From the NCBI GenBank assembly GCA_020698575.1, contig CM036247.1:8577756-8641755 (forward strand): a stretch of 64,000 nt of DNA, given 5' to 3'. The stretch is from Bostrychus sinensis (Eukaryota > Chordata > Actinopteri > Gobiiformes > Eleotridae). A program made the position numbers and the translations under genes. Position 1 is the stretch's first letter. Every line of letters begins with the position of its first letter. A model generated the notes under the pieces. The model saw nothing but the letters and a program-made list of their open reading frames with translations, ran no database searches and was not told the origin of the DNA. Of this stretch, positions 23,834 to 35,168 are shown piece by piece.

Positions 23834-24476
23834 GATTTTGAGCGTGTAATCCATGCTTTAATTTCATCGCATCTGGACTTCTGTAACGCACTTTACCTTG
23901 AAATAAATGACAATGCACTTTATCAACTACAGTTAGTCCAGTTGCTGTGCTTTTTTTAACAGATATAAAAAAAAACACAAACACATCACCCCCATCCTCG
24001 CCTCGGTGCACTGGCTTCCTGTTCATTTTAGGATTGATTTTAAGATTTTATTGTTGGTTTTAAAGTGTATAAAGTTTTGGATGGAGTGGCCCCACAGTAC
24101 ATCACAGACGTCATACAAATTTACGCTCCGGAGCGTTCACTGAGGTCTGAGGGCCAGCTCCGGCTCATGGTTTCTAAGACGAGATTGAAAAACAGGGGCG
24201 ACCGGGCCTTCTCTGTGGTCAGCGCCAGACTGTGGAAAGCTCTGCCCCCTCACATCAGAACGGCCCCCACAATGGACTGATTTAAGTCTCGTCTTAAGAC
24301 AAACTTTTATTCTCTCTTTATGTTTTTATTTACTTCATTGCTTTTATACTTATTTATTGGTCTTTTATTGTATTGTTTTTATTTGGTTTTACTGGTTATT
24401 ATTTTAATGGGGACTAGTGAAGCTAAATAGAGTAATTAATTGTTATTTATTGTTTTATGTGCAGCATTTTGGAAAC
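23834..24476 (+). mobile_element. L2/CR1-type LINE 3' fragment, unit 2
   Basis: Duplicate of the dead LINE fragment in unit 1, with the same frame breaks and the same missing tail. Confidence 0.8.
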
Positions 24477-24656
24477 TGATACTGCTTGGCTAGCCCTATC
24501 ACAAAAACCCATATACAAACATATAGCTGCAACAATTATTTCCCTACAGTATACAAAGACAGGTGTTGTGTATTTAAATATCTGTGTGTTTATTAATTTT
24601 AACTTACTTAACTAACTTAACTACACCAATAACCTCAGAAAATGTTTGGCTTAACA

Positions 24657-24876
24657 CAGGGCTTAATTTGTAAATCAAACGATCCCGGAACAAAAATTGC
24701 GCTTTGACACCGGAGTCCACAAGGCCAACACTGATACCGGAACATACACACAACACAATGCTTAGGCGCACACACACCAAAACACAAATATTCCAAACAC
24801 ACGCCAACATACCAAGCAACTGCTCATTTATACTCAGTTTAAAATTATATTTTAACATATTTGTTAACATTATTAT
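24657..24876 (+). mobile_element. Left end of hAT-type element A, unit 2
   Basis: Starts cagggcttaatttg, with the same left flank as in unit 1; the right end is absent from the unit. Confidence 0.75.
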
Positions 24877-25002
24877 TAGTGCTGTCAATCGATTAAAAAA
24901 ATTAATCAGATTAATTACACTCTTGGGCTGTGATTAATCACGATTAATCGCAATGTATAACTTGATAGATTTTCCATGACAGTGTGACTTTTCCATGACA
25001 AT
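24877..25002 (+). mobile_element. Left end of ATTAATC-rich hAT-like element, unit 2
   Basis: Same truncated element as at 16512-16637, preceded by attattat (24869-24876) and cut at the unit 2/unit 3 junction. Confidence 0.65.
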
Positions 25003-25322
25003 CTGTGTGGCCCCAAAATCTGTATGGACGAGCAGGTGCTGGTACACTTATGGTAATAATGGGTGGGCAAGATGTATGTACTAAAAGGGGTTTTAGATAT
25101 TTTTATAGTATATAATTAGATCAATGTTCAATGTGCTGTATGACATTCTCCTATTTCCCTCAACCCTTGGGACAATGGATGGAAATTAGCATTTTTGCTA
25201 AAATCCGGTATGTTTACATTCATGCTATATATTCCTGTCTGTTCATTAACATGCACTGTCCCATTTAAATAAATAAAAAATAAAATAAAAAAAAAATAAG
25301 GTTCTGGAGAGGAATTTAGCTG

Positions 25323-25421
25323 AGAGCCTGACCAATGAGCTGGCGGCTGTCGAACCTGACATCACAGTAGAATGTTGGCACTGCCTGTTGCTTGGTCATT
25401 TCACTTTGTGACTTCAGAGAG
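25323..25421 (+). promoter_or_regulatory. Candidate promoter and 5' noncoding exon, copy 3
   Basis: CCAAT at 25332-25336, the tgacatca motif and the splice donor after 25421 are all retained, so the truncated copy could still be transcribed. Confidence 0.3.
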
Positions 25422-25658
25422 GTAGGTTGGTTTATTTTGCTCTCCTGTAAAATTGAGTTTTAGAGCAATTTTTTGTTCTGTTTTCAAGCTATTTGTTAGT
25501 TTTTAGTTTGTATGATTATTTGTGACTATTTTGTGAGTATGAATATGTATATTTATATGTATTTTATTTATTTGTTTATTCTTTTGGATGGAAATTAACT
25601 GTTGGGTTCACAGCTTAAAAAATGCTAACTTTTTTTGTCTGTTAGGAAAGTTTTCAAC

Positions 25659-28600
25659 ATGGTGAACAAATCGTGGCCCAAGACTTCTAGCCGAAAGCGG
25701 ACGACTCGAAGTAAGTTGAATTTTTCGGTGTTTGTGAACAAGACAAGCTTTGTGCGCACTTTGGTTTCTCAAATTAAGCAGACTTCAATGTAGTATTTTA
25801 AAAGGACATACTAGCATTATCCACTTACAAATAGCACACAAACAGACACACATGCAAAAACAAATGTACTTGCTTGTTTGGGGTAAATGACAGCTAACTT
25901 GTATAATGTTTAATAGTACCTGGGAGGAGCAGTTTGGTACAGTACTTAACTTAGCTGTTTTGTATAGCTTATAGGAGTAATTAATGCTAGTGCTACAAAA
26001 GCTAAAGGCTACATGGTAAAAGTTGTTATATTATGGTGGACAGGTAATTACTGAACCACCACAGACTACAATACTGTGACAATGTAATTTTAAAATCTAA
26101 TCAAAGGGGGAAAATGTACATTTCTTAAACCAGATCTACAACTAACATGATTTTTGTTATTTAAAAACATTTAGTTTTTAGTTACAGTTACAAGGTTTAG
26201 TTAGCTCTGGCATCCAAATAAACTGATAAGACAAAATTATGTATTTTTCATTTTTTTATTTCAGCACATGTCTCTATAAACAAATAGTAATTAAATAATG
26301 TTGTGTTTCAGGGTGGCGCTCGTATACCACACCTCATTTTCGGGTAAATTCGTATGTCCCGAACATTCTCTACAGACGCCCCAGCACTAGGTCCAGTCCT
26401 CAAGGAGGACCTAGTGGGGTTTCTAGACAAGGACCGACTGAAGGTGCTTTGGAGACCCTGCACTGCAGGACTTCAGAGGGACGTCCCAGCACTAGGTCCA
26501 GTCCTCAACCAGGACCTAGTGGGATTTCTAGACAAAGTCCGACTGCTGGCCCCTCAAGGACCCAGGACTGCAGGACTTCAGATGGACGTGTCCTAAGCAC
26601 CAAAAGGAAGGACTCATCCGAAATGGAGCAGGGCAGTCCGAATAAGAGGTCCCGAACAAGTGCTAGTCCGAGGAAGAAAAAGGATAAGACCAGAAGGAGA
26701 ACACCGCTGGAGGGAGTTCAGTCAAGGAAAGCGCAGCCAGGTAAGTGTTACTTTAACTATATTGTTTGAGATGTTTGTTTAATTAGCATTGTGCCAGTCA
26801 GAACCATGTCTGTTAATATTTACTTTTTCAAATGGACAGCCCCAATCACTTAAGTATGCTTTCAACAAAATTTCAGAAAAGTAAGGTTTGATTATTAGGA
26901 AAGCGACTTGGTTCTTTTTTCTCTGTTGCAGAAGGATCCAGCCAGGCCGAGGAGGAGAAGGAGGAGAAGGAGGAGGAGGAGCGTCCTGAGGGAGGACCAG
27001 ACCCCAGTGAAGAACCTGCATCTAACCCCTCCAGCGGACCAACACAGCGGACTTGTGAGTCCAGAAGCTCTGACAGCTCCAGTAAGAAAAAACACTAGAT
27101 AATTCAGTCATCCTTTTCTTAAACCTTATAACACCTAAGTATCATTACAATTTTGTAGGGTCTAAATCATTGGGCGAGGAGCCAAACAACCATACCCAGA
27201 TTATAAGCAAAAAATCATATGCTATAGTTAGACAATCTACTGGTGTATAGTTTGAAAATGAATGAGCGTAAACAATGAAACAAAACTTGACTTTTCTGTC
27301 TGCAGAGCTTATTTCAAAGTACAAGGTGCTTGCGAAACTTGGAGAAGGAGGCTTTGGGCAAGTCTTTTCTGGAGTCCGTATTGAGGACAACTTCCCAGTA
27401 AGTATTCTGCATGCAATGTGTTATAGTAAATGCAAACCAGCCATTAGCAATGCTATGCTTCTGTGATTGGTGATATGTTTTAGAATTTCTTCTGAACATA
27501 GGATAGTTCATAGGATGAAACTTTAATAATTTTTTAACTTGTTGCATTCAGAGTTTCCATAAAATACAAAAATAGAACCATTAATCGAGAAAAATCAGTG
27601 CATGCAAAAAGTGGTCTTTATAGTTTCAGTTGGTTCAATAGGATTTGAAAATTACTCTGATGTGAAGGGTTACCAGACCCATTTTACTTTGCAGAGTAAA
27701 TCGGTATGGTTTAATCCTTTTTGAAAATTTTAAATTCTGCAAAACCGTATATTAGTACCACCTTGATATTTTTATTTTAGTTGTTTTGATATTGTATACT
27801 ATTAGTAATTCATATTTTCATCTGACAGGTTGCTCTTAAAGCAATGAAGAGGTACGCCGTGAGGTTCACAGATGTGGTAAGACTTTTATTCAACTCTAAG
27901 AGCCCAATACTAATTCACATTTTTTTATTTAACCACTGTATAAAATCCTAATGTATGTGAACTTATATAGGAGGTGAATGGAGCAATGACCAGAATTCCT
28001 CTGGAGGTCCACCTGCTCAATCAGGTTGGCGCTGGCCCAGGGTCAGACTGCTCCACTGTCACACCACGTCTCTTGGACTGGTACGAGGTGGGACGTGAGC
28101 TCATCTTGGTTTTTGAGAAACCAGAGCCATGTATGGATTTACTGAAGTATATTGTAAATCAAAATCCAGATGGTATTATCGCCAGCGAGGCCAAAGTAAG
28201 TGTCAGAATCTAGCGCCTTTTAAAATATACTTTGCTTTCGTTCATATATTAATGTTGTTTTTGTGCTTCAGGTCATTTTCCGTGAGTTGGTGGAGGCGGC
28301 CATTGAAATGGACGCAAGGGGAGTCTTTCACCGGGACATCAAGCCTGACAATGTCTTGATTGAGACTGGTGCAGATGAACCCAAGGCAAGGTTCATTGAC
28401 TTTGGCTGTGGGACGTCCTTCACACCTGGGCAGACGTTTGAAGAACCCCAAGGTAAATCATTGGACCAAATAGAATTTTACTGAGGCTGTTCACCGAAAG
28501 CCATTACACAGAAGCAGTACAGTACTGGTTGGGTCAGTATGTCGATAGTTTAAATAAGTACAGAGCCTGCCAAATATTGTACTATATCTTAATCCTTTGG

Positions 28601-28833
28601 CTTGTGGTTTCAACCTGTTACAGTATGAGCTGTGTCTAACCTACTAACCCGACCCGTACACCTCTTACTGCGATCATTGCTTATCTCTTCTGTATGTTGC
28701 TTGTGTTTTAGGCACTCCACTGTACGCCTCACCAGAGTGGTTCAGGTATGAACCTTACACCGCAGGCCCCACCACAGTATGGCAGCTTGTATGCAGCAGT
28801 ATGTCACCTGTACCCTCTCCTGAAATCCCCTGA
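25659..28833 (+). pseudogene. PIM-like kinase, copy 3, C-lobe deleted
   Basis: Exons 1-7 are intact in sequence and phase: 25659-25710, 26312-26740, 26932-27081, 27306-27397, 27829-27876, 27971-28195, 28272-28452. Exon 8 starts at 28712 but departs from the other copies after 28787, inside the helix-F motif (TTVWQL). It reads on for 14 foreign codons to a TGA at 28831-28833, a predicted 432-residue product. Gly loop, VALK, HRD, DFG and SPE remain, but most of the kinase C-lobe and all of exon 9 are gone, so it should not fold as an active kinase. Private changes are all amino-acid replacements (A49G, G221A, V302L, Q338E in copy 1 numbering), suggesting relaxed constraint. An expressed decoy fragment cannot be excluded. 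Confidence 0.85.
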
Positions 28834-28868
28834 GGGATTCCCCCCCACCCCGCCCACCCCCGACCCAC

Positions 28869-28880
28869 ACACACACACAC
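28869..28880. repeat. Short (CA)n remnant, unit 3
   Basis: A short CA run at the position of the long CA microsatellites of units 1 and 2. Confidence 0.8.
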
Positions 28881-28948
28881 TTTTCATCCTAGGGGCCCCT
28901 AGTGCTGTGTCTGGCATGATCAGCTGTGCAGGAGTCCAGTGGCCAGCA

Positions 28949-31190
28949 ATGTTTAAATAAAAAAAAAAAGTCCAGAGAGGTTGAGTGTGTTTTTACTTGG
29001 ATAAAAAAATACATCTCAGAAATAACTTCTGAATATTGTGAGAGAGCCTTTAATAAGTCTGTGTAGTAACCAGGGGTGAAAGTAGATTTTTGCTTATGCC
29101 GGTACTATAACAAATTACGCTACATATATATTTTTAATGGCAGAAAAAGCAGATACGCGGTTGAGAATGACTCTTGACTATAAAGGTCAAGGCCCCAAAC
29201 AAACTGGATGCGTAACTGCAGCGTGGTGACAGCGTCAGGGAACCGTTTTCACTTCAGCCCCAGCTCAGCAGATCATAGCAGTCACACTGCCTGCGTGAGA
29301 CGCGAGGCTTGACGGATGTCAAACAGGGCTGTGACACAACTCTCCTAGAAAATCAAACCCACGCCGAATTTTGATGGTGGCTGGTACTGGGTCGCGTTTT
29401 TCACCCCAAATACACACAAAATTAGGATAAATTGTTATATTTTGGCAACTACAATGAGCATTACCCATACCTGATGAATTTTGTGAATGGGGGATTTCTG
29501 GCTCTGATGGACCATGAATGCGAATTTTCACTTGTATTGTAAAATACAAGTGGAATGTCCAGTCTACAGAGAGTAAACATACGTCTCTTTATTCAAATAT
29601 AGTCACCATAGGTCTGTTATATGTGGCTGTACTCTCATATTGACTTCTGAATGGCTTTTCTGTAGAGAAGGAGCTGCCAGCAGTGAGTTGCTCACGCAGC
29701 CGTGTGTACAACCTCGCGTTCCAGCGACGCACTTGTGATGCCAGTACACTCGCTGCTGCACCCGACACAGCCCGTGTGTTTGGGGCCCAATACACACCGG
29801 ACATGTAGATGCGCCTCAAAAAATACGCCCCTATTGTTTTCTATGAGAACCCTCACACCGACGCGTTGCGGTGGCTGAAAACACATGACCTCTGTACTTC
29901 TGCAGTAACAAAGATGCTTCTCTGCTCCGTGTGGCACAGACACACAGCTGTAAACACTGAGGGACAGGGACTGCTAACTCGCTAATAACTCATTAATAGA
30001 ACAGCTCAGTCTGTCCTCACACAGCCTGGGCGACTTCTGTCACTTTGTCCGGTTATTGACAGATAAAATACATATTTTAAACTCCCTGTTGTTTATGTTA
30101 AAGCCTTTGCAAGTGCCGCAGCACTCCCGGTGTGCGTTGGGCTTAAGAAGCGCATGCTCAATGCGTTTGTTTAAGGAAGCGAGACAATCAGTGAATGATG
30201 AGGAGAGAGGGACATTCTGTGCATTAAATCACATCACGGAGCGACCATAAGCCACTAAAAAACACACAGACACATATATATGGTGAGATAAAGTACTGCC
30301 TGGTTCACATGCTTTAGCGTCAGATTTTTTCTCTCTCATATGAGCGACCGCGGTCTGCGGCTGCTTTCTAATGTGTGTTAAAGCAGCAAAGACCGACAGC
30401 TGATCTCCTTCCACCCGGTACTGCGTACCCCCTCTAAATCTTATGCCGGTACGTAGTACCGGGCCGTACCGGCTTACTTTCACCCCTGGTAGTAACTGAG
30501 ATAACAGTGTCTGCTGAAATGTGCTCTGCATTAAATCTACTGCAGACACCTGAGCCTCCCTTCTGCTCCTCTCAGCGCCGCGGACAGGGGCGGGGCACTG
30601 TCACCTGTCCGCCATGAGCCTGCCGCTCTGAGTCAAGAACTGACGCTTTATGGAAAAAAAAAAAAAAAAAAACGCAAATAAATGGTTTGTAGGAGTTTGC
30701 TGCTTGTGGCTACTTAAGTTCAGGGAAGGCCACTGCGGGTCCAGGACGCACAGAAAGCACAGCTCCCAGGAACGCGCACGGACAGAGGCAGTGAAAGGAA
30801 GCGATATAAAAAGCACACGCAACATTTATTAGTAAAAAGTTTTACACGAGACTCGTGAGGGGAGGGAGAGGAGAGGACTGTAGTGCAGCGGCCAAAGCAG
30901 TAGACTTGTCCTGAAGTCAAACCACAGGCAAACGTGAGTGTGGCAGTTGCTCTCTCTCCTCTGTGGACGCGCGGGTCGTTCACCGTGAAAACAAGTCAAT
31001 GTTGTGATATACGCACATTTCCAATACGGTCACGCGCCCCCGACATGGCTTCATGCCCTCCAAAATGCTTTGAGAAGCGCTGCTGTTAAGGCAAAACAGA
31101 TCGTGTGATTAATTTGCGTTAATAAATTTTAACGCGTTAATTTTTTTTCTATTAATTGCATGCGTTAACGCGTTAACGCTGACAGCCCTA
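28949..31190 (+). mobile_element. Right part of ATTAATC hAT-like element, with nested insertion
   Basis: The right terminus (gctgacagcccta, ending 31190, preceded by taacgcgtta-type motifs from about 31105) pairs with the left termini at 16512 and 24877, and the flanking attattat at 31191-31198 equals the 8 bp left of them. I therefore infer that 28949-31190 is mostly interior of this element, minus the hAT-B insertion at 29071-30488. No transposase frame is recognisable. A poly-A run lies at 30654-30672. Confidence 0.45.
29071..30488. mobile_element. Nonautonomous hAT-type element B (1,418 bp)
   Basis: The ends are inverted repeats (caggggtgaaagta ... tactttcacccctg, allowing for a 'gct' spacer at the right) and the element is bracketed by a perfect 8-bp direct repeat, gtagtaac, at 29063-29070 and 30489-30496. 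An 8-bp duplication and a CAGGGG start are hAT hallmarks. Both ends carry a 'gccggtac' type motif. The open frames inside are short with no transposase motif, so it depends on enzyme supplied elsewhere. Confidence 0.8.
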
Positions 31191-31198
31191 ATTATTAT

Positions 31199-32240
31199 AC
31201 ATTGTTGAGGCGCTTTGTGTTGGTAAGATAGGCACGCATGCTGTAGAGGTGTAGGGACAATGTCTATTGTGGTGTATCAAAAAATTAGCTGAAAAAGTCT
31301 TTAGAGTGTCCAGACGGATGTCATCAATTTATTGTAAAATAAGCACAAAAAAAGCAAGCAAACTTACAAAATGAACTTGTCCCAGCGTTTCCCACAAGCA
31401 TGGTCTAAACCGTATGCCACTACCAGCGCCACACCTGTCACTAATTGGCGTGGCTTTTAAATCTGTGGGCCGCTCCCAGAGTGCCTCTTATTGGCTCCAC
31501 CATACATTATAGCGTTTCACTTCAGTGTAATGTGTCAGTGTACTTTTGTTTGATTGGTCAGCTGATCGAGAAAACTGCTGCTACGCATAATTACTGCGGT
31601 TTTGTAGATCGCTCTGTCATAGACCTACTGTGTGCGGCCACCAGTCTGAAGCAAGAACACAGACAGACAGCACACGGCAGCAGTTAGCTTTCAGTCTAAT
31701 CAAGTCTCTCCTTTCGACTGCAGTGGAGCACGCAGTTCTCTCCGCATAATGGCGTTTCACGGCTCCAGGCTCTGTGAGCCTTAGCGCGTTAGCTCGAGCT
31801 TACAGAGGCATTTGAACAAACAAAAAAGAACAAAGTGCTGTGGATCTATGTCCCCTGTGCACAGGGGATATAAAGGAGGAATAAATAGTGTACATCGAGC
31901 GCGCGGGGCGTAAGGTTTCCCTGCGTAACTATGGCATTTAACTGGCCCCGGGTCGCATCCTGTGACCCACGGTCAGCGCGTTAGCTCCAGCTTCCATATG
32001 CATTTGAGTAAAAGAACAAACTGACGTGGCACGGCCATGTCCTATGCGCTCTCAGGCGCAGTGGGGAAATAATGCGGCACATCCAAAGTGCATCACATAG
32101 GTCCCCTCCGCGTAACCAAAGTCAGGACAAACCTCAACAGATTTACTGTCTTCTGGCTGAAAGCAAACACATCACTTTTGACTTAAAGAGCTGCAGTCAG
32201 CTGTAGCTGCACTCAGTTTGTAAAAAAACACACAGCCTGC
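31199..32240. mobile_element. Inferred interior of hAT-type element A
   Basis: This lies between the ATTAATC element and the CACTG-ended element. I infer it is hAT-A interior from the paired termini at 16292 and 35540. No transposase is readable. A pair of diverged direct repeats is seen: 'ggcgtttcacggctcc' with 'gcgcgttagctcgagctt' (31750-31800), against 'ggcatttaactggccc' with 'agcgcgttagctccagctt' (31932-31992). Confidence 0.35.
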
Positions 32241-32517
32241 TACACTGTAAACCCGGATATTGAATGTACTAAAATTTTCTTAGCCTGTTGTACATAAATG
32301 TGAAAGTTTTGGTCCAATACTACAATCGTTTTAGTGTATTCTGCTAGTTTGACCATATTGCTGTGTGTGTGAAATATTTTAAGTTGAATTACTTTAAAAC
32401 ATCAAGTTTTAGCCGCTATCATGCCAGGACAGGAGGTGGCAGTGTGCAGCTGGCTGAGACTCACTAATAATTAGAAGATGAAGCACATGTTGTCTACATT
32501 CAAGGACTGCAGTGCAA

Positions 32518-34525
32518 GGTAAGATATAATCTTTAAACATCGCCAAAACAGTGACAAAATGGGCTAATATGTGTGTTCAACGTGTTTGTTTAAATGGAAA
32601 CTAACATTTTGGAGTGGGTTTTGGGAAGTTTATCTTTAACCTATTAAACACCAAAGTCGCAGAATTGCGACAAGCAACGTTGCTAAAAATAACAGCCCTT
32701 ATTTCCTATTAAAATGTTAAATCTTGTATCTACTCCCTTCCTCTAGGTGTCAGACACCCAGCACTTAGTTTCTAGCCCAATAGAATCATATGTTGTCGTT
32801 CAAAATATTCGAAAAAGACGTGCTCAAAGGTGAGCGAGTCTTACGGGAAGTGGCGCTAGGAGCGCCTCCGTGGAGGAGATTCCTCTACAGTTTTGAGAGA
32901 GGAAAAGGCGAAAGTAGCTAATGGCGGCGCGCGAGCTATGCTCACAGTCCCTGCACACGGCGTTTCTCCGTCTCTCTGCCCACTGTAGGTGACAGAGGCA
33001 GGCGTGCACGTAGTCAGTCTGGCCCCGGGAGTGAACGTGAGTTCGGAAATAATGCAGTTTTGAGAGGGAGATGTGCGCGCGAGGCTGTAGTTCGTCCCGC
33101 AACTTTCTCCCGCGGAGGCGGGGCAGCACGGAGTCTCCTCAGCCGCAGTACCGAGAATGAACTCGGGAATAGTGTGGTTTTGAGTGAAATAAATGTACAC
33201 CAAGCACCCCCCCTTCATTCTCACACTTTTCCCCGCAGAAGAGGCAGAGGAGGAAGAAGAGAAAGGCGTGGGGAGAGGCAGGTGTTGCCGCGGGCGCGGT
33301 GGGAGCAGCCAGGCTAACATAAACAGGACTAGCAACAGCACTGATGAGGCTGGGATCACCTGAGGGAGGAGGAAGTTCATCAGGCGTGGATACAGCAGTT
33401 TGATGAACCTGCTGCCAGGCCATGACAGACTTTGCAAAGTGCGCCCTATATGTTTACATTCTGCATTTCTATTTCCTCACATTTTACTAGTTATGGGACA
33501 TTAGAGGTTATAGTTATAGTTTACTAATGTTGGTTTAGAATATAACTTGTTTCTGCTCATTTATTAATTGGAGAAAAAGACAAAAAAAGTTCAAACATGT
33601 TTATAATCTTGTATTTACTGAAAATAACAATTCAGCACTAATGACGTCACAATATGCAAAATACATGCAGATTAGATGCCTATAATTACTACATTCATAA
33701 ACTTTGGTTCATAACTGACATTTTTCTCAATTACAGTAAGACTCTATCTAATTATTTTAAGCCACAACCTTTTGCATTTTGGATATCAAAAAACTGTATT
33801 TTAGAGAAAAAAATCCGGCGCCCAAAGAGTTAATTAAGCCTCTGTGTTTGAACACTTCGAAAACAAGCAAAATACATGTGGTACAGTGGATTTAGGACAT
33901 ACACACACACATACACTCATTTAGGACATATAGAATTTACATCTTGATAAATGAAAAGTTAGTACATTTTAAAATAAAATGTGCTTTGATTATAATCTTT
34001 GTTCTTAATATCTTAGGAGTAAAGTGTTACTATCTCGCAGATCACTGAGCCGACAGACAATCGGACTAAGAGCCTGCTCGGGAGGTGACCAGAGCTGTAC
34101 AGTGTAAGTAAATAAATGGTAATGTTTCTGCTGCATGACTTTTCTAATGCAAATCTGAAGTATAAATGACGGAGGACTTAGTGTGTGTTAAATTCTGAAA
34201 ATGCACAAAATTTAACTATAAAAGCATTTTAACATTTCTGTCTCTGTCTTGTATTTACAACAGATACAGTATTAACATGTTTTTTTGTCTTGTATTCTTC
34301 TGCTCTTAGGATGCTAATGACCAGCAGCTGTGCTGTCACACTTCTGCTCTGACTGAACCTCATCAGATCCACCTCCAGATCCAACCCAACTTCTTCAAGT
34401 CTGCTGTTACCTTTGGACTGAAATGGCCTGCATCTGGATTATTCCAAGTACACAACTGTGTTCTGATGTGTGCAGCAAGTATATTGTAACTGCAACACCT
34501 TAATAAAGTGTTTTAATGTAATTTG
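32518..34525 (+). ncRNA. Possible spliced noncoding transcript within the CACTG element
   Basis: Splice-like signals line up on the plus strand: donor after 32518 (gcaag|gtaaga), acceptor before 34017 (tatcttag) with donor after 34103 (acagt|gtaagt), acceptor before 34310 (tctgctcttag), then an AATAAA at 34502-34507. No long frame spans the exons. This is a prediction from motifs only. Confidence 0.25.
32640..33829. mobile_element. Possible TTAA-flanked insertion inside the CACTG element
   Basis: TTAA occurs at 32636-32639 (before 'cctattaaacacc') and again at 33830-33833 (after 'cggcgcccaaagag'). The two ends are only loosely complementary (cctattaaacacc against ctctttgggcgcc). A piggyBac-like nonautonomous insertion would look like this, but the evidence is weak. 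The 193-residue minus-strand frame at 32856-33437 lies in the GC-rich block and looks like a composition artefact. Confidence 0.3.
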
Positions 34526-35168
34526 GAGCATGTTTTTCTTTAGCCTCTTGGGAAAGTGATGACTGAATAAACTTGAAATCTAAAGGGTAGCAATATGTAC
34601 AACCTTTGATATAACTTAAAATAACTAGTTTAATCTGCTATTAATGGAGTATACTGTGTGTTACATGTTTAAGTATGTTCTACTTGACATTTAGTATATT
34701 ACACTTAACCCTTTTAAGGTTTACTGTAATTAATGCTCAAGTTAAATAGACTTGAGTTTTTCTTTTTCATTACTTACATTTTTAGGGCAACCACTTTCCA
34801 CAAATTTTTTAAGTAAACTCAACTTATCCGGGTTTACAGTGTATGGATCTGTGCAGCTCTGTGGATGCAGCAGGGATTGGGCGGGGTCTGGGGACATCTC
34901 AAGGTACCACAGACACCACTGGTGTTAACAGTGGTGAATAGATCTTTCAGTTTGACGTGAAGGTCTTTTCCAGCGGATTCCCTGTACACTCTATACACAC
35001 CAATTACAGCGCGGGGGCAGTCTATGTTGAAGCGCTCACGTGGAAATGAAGCATGGCTTTTATGTTTAGAACATATGCATTTCTGTGTAATTACACCTCC
35101 GACCTTCAACACTGGTTTAGGAGGTCAAAAGAGTCAAATGTAGTCAACACTTTGTTCTGAGTTACCGG

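Larger units (their letters stand above)
16638..25002 (+). repeat. Tandem unit 2 of PIM-like kinase array (8,365 bp)
   Basis: Second full copy, collinear with unit 1 from end to end. Differences are scattered point changes and small indels, including an 18-bp expansion of the Glu-Glu-Lys tract and a longer CA run. Confidence 0.95.
25003..28948 (+). repeat. Tandem unit 3, truncated (3,946 bp)
   Basis: Collinear with units 1 and 2 up to 28787, then lacking about 1.9 kb (equivalent to 12100-13999 of unit 1), then resuming at 28802 with the equivalent of 14001-14145. It ends around 28948, where unrelated sequence begins. The foldback element, LINE tail and hAT-A left end are missing. Confidence 0.95.
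32241..34843. mobile_element. CACTG-ended DNA transposon (2.6 kb), nonautonomous
   Basis: Both ends carry the same 19-bp inverted repeat, tacactgtaaacccggata, with TA on either side of the CACTG core. CACTG ends recall EnSpm/CACTA-type elements, but the flanking duplication is too short to settle the superfamily. Inside are a GC-rich block (32840-33330) with three diverged subterminal-like repeats, no transposase, and splice-like exons with an AATAAA near the right end. Confidence 0.7.

Noticed and set aside
32856..33437. 193-residue minus-strand open frame
   Set aside because: It lies in a GC-rich repetitive block of a transposon, where stop codons are rare by composition. The product has no recognisable domain.
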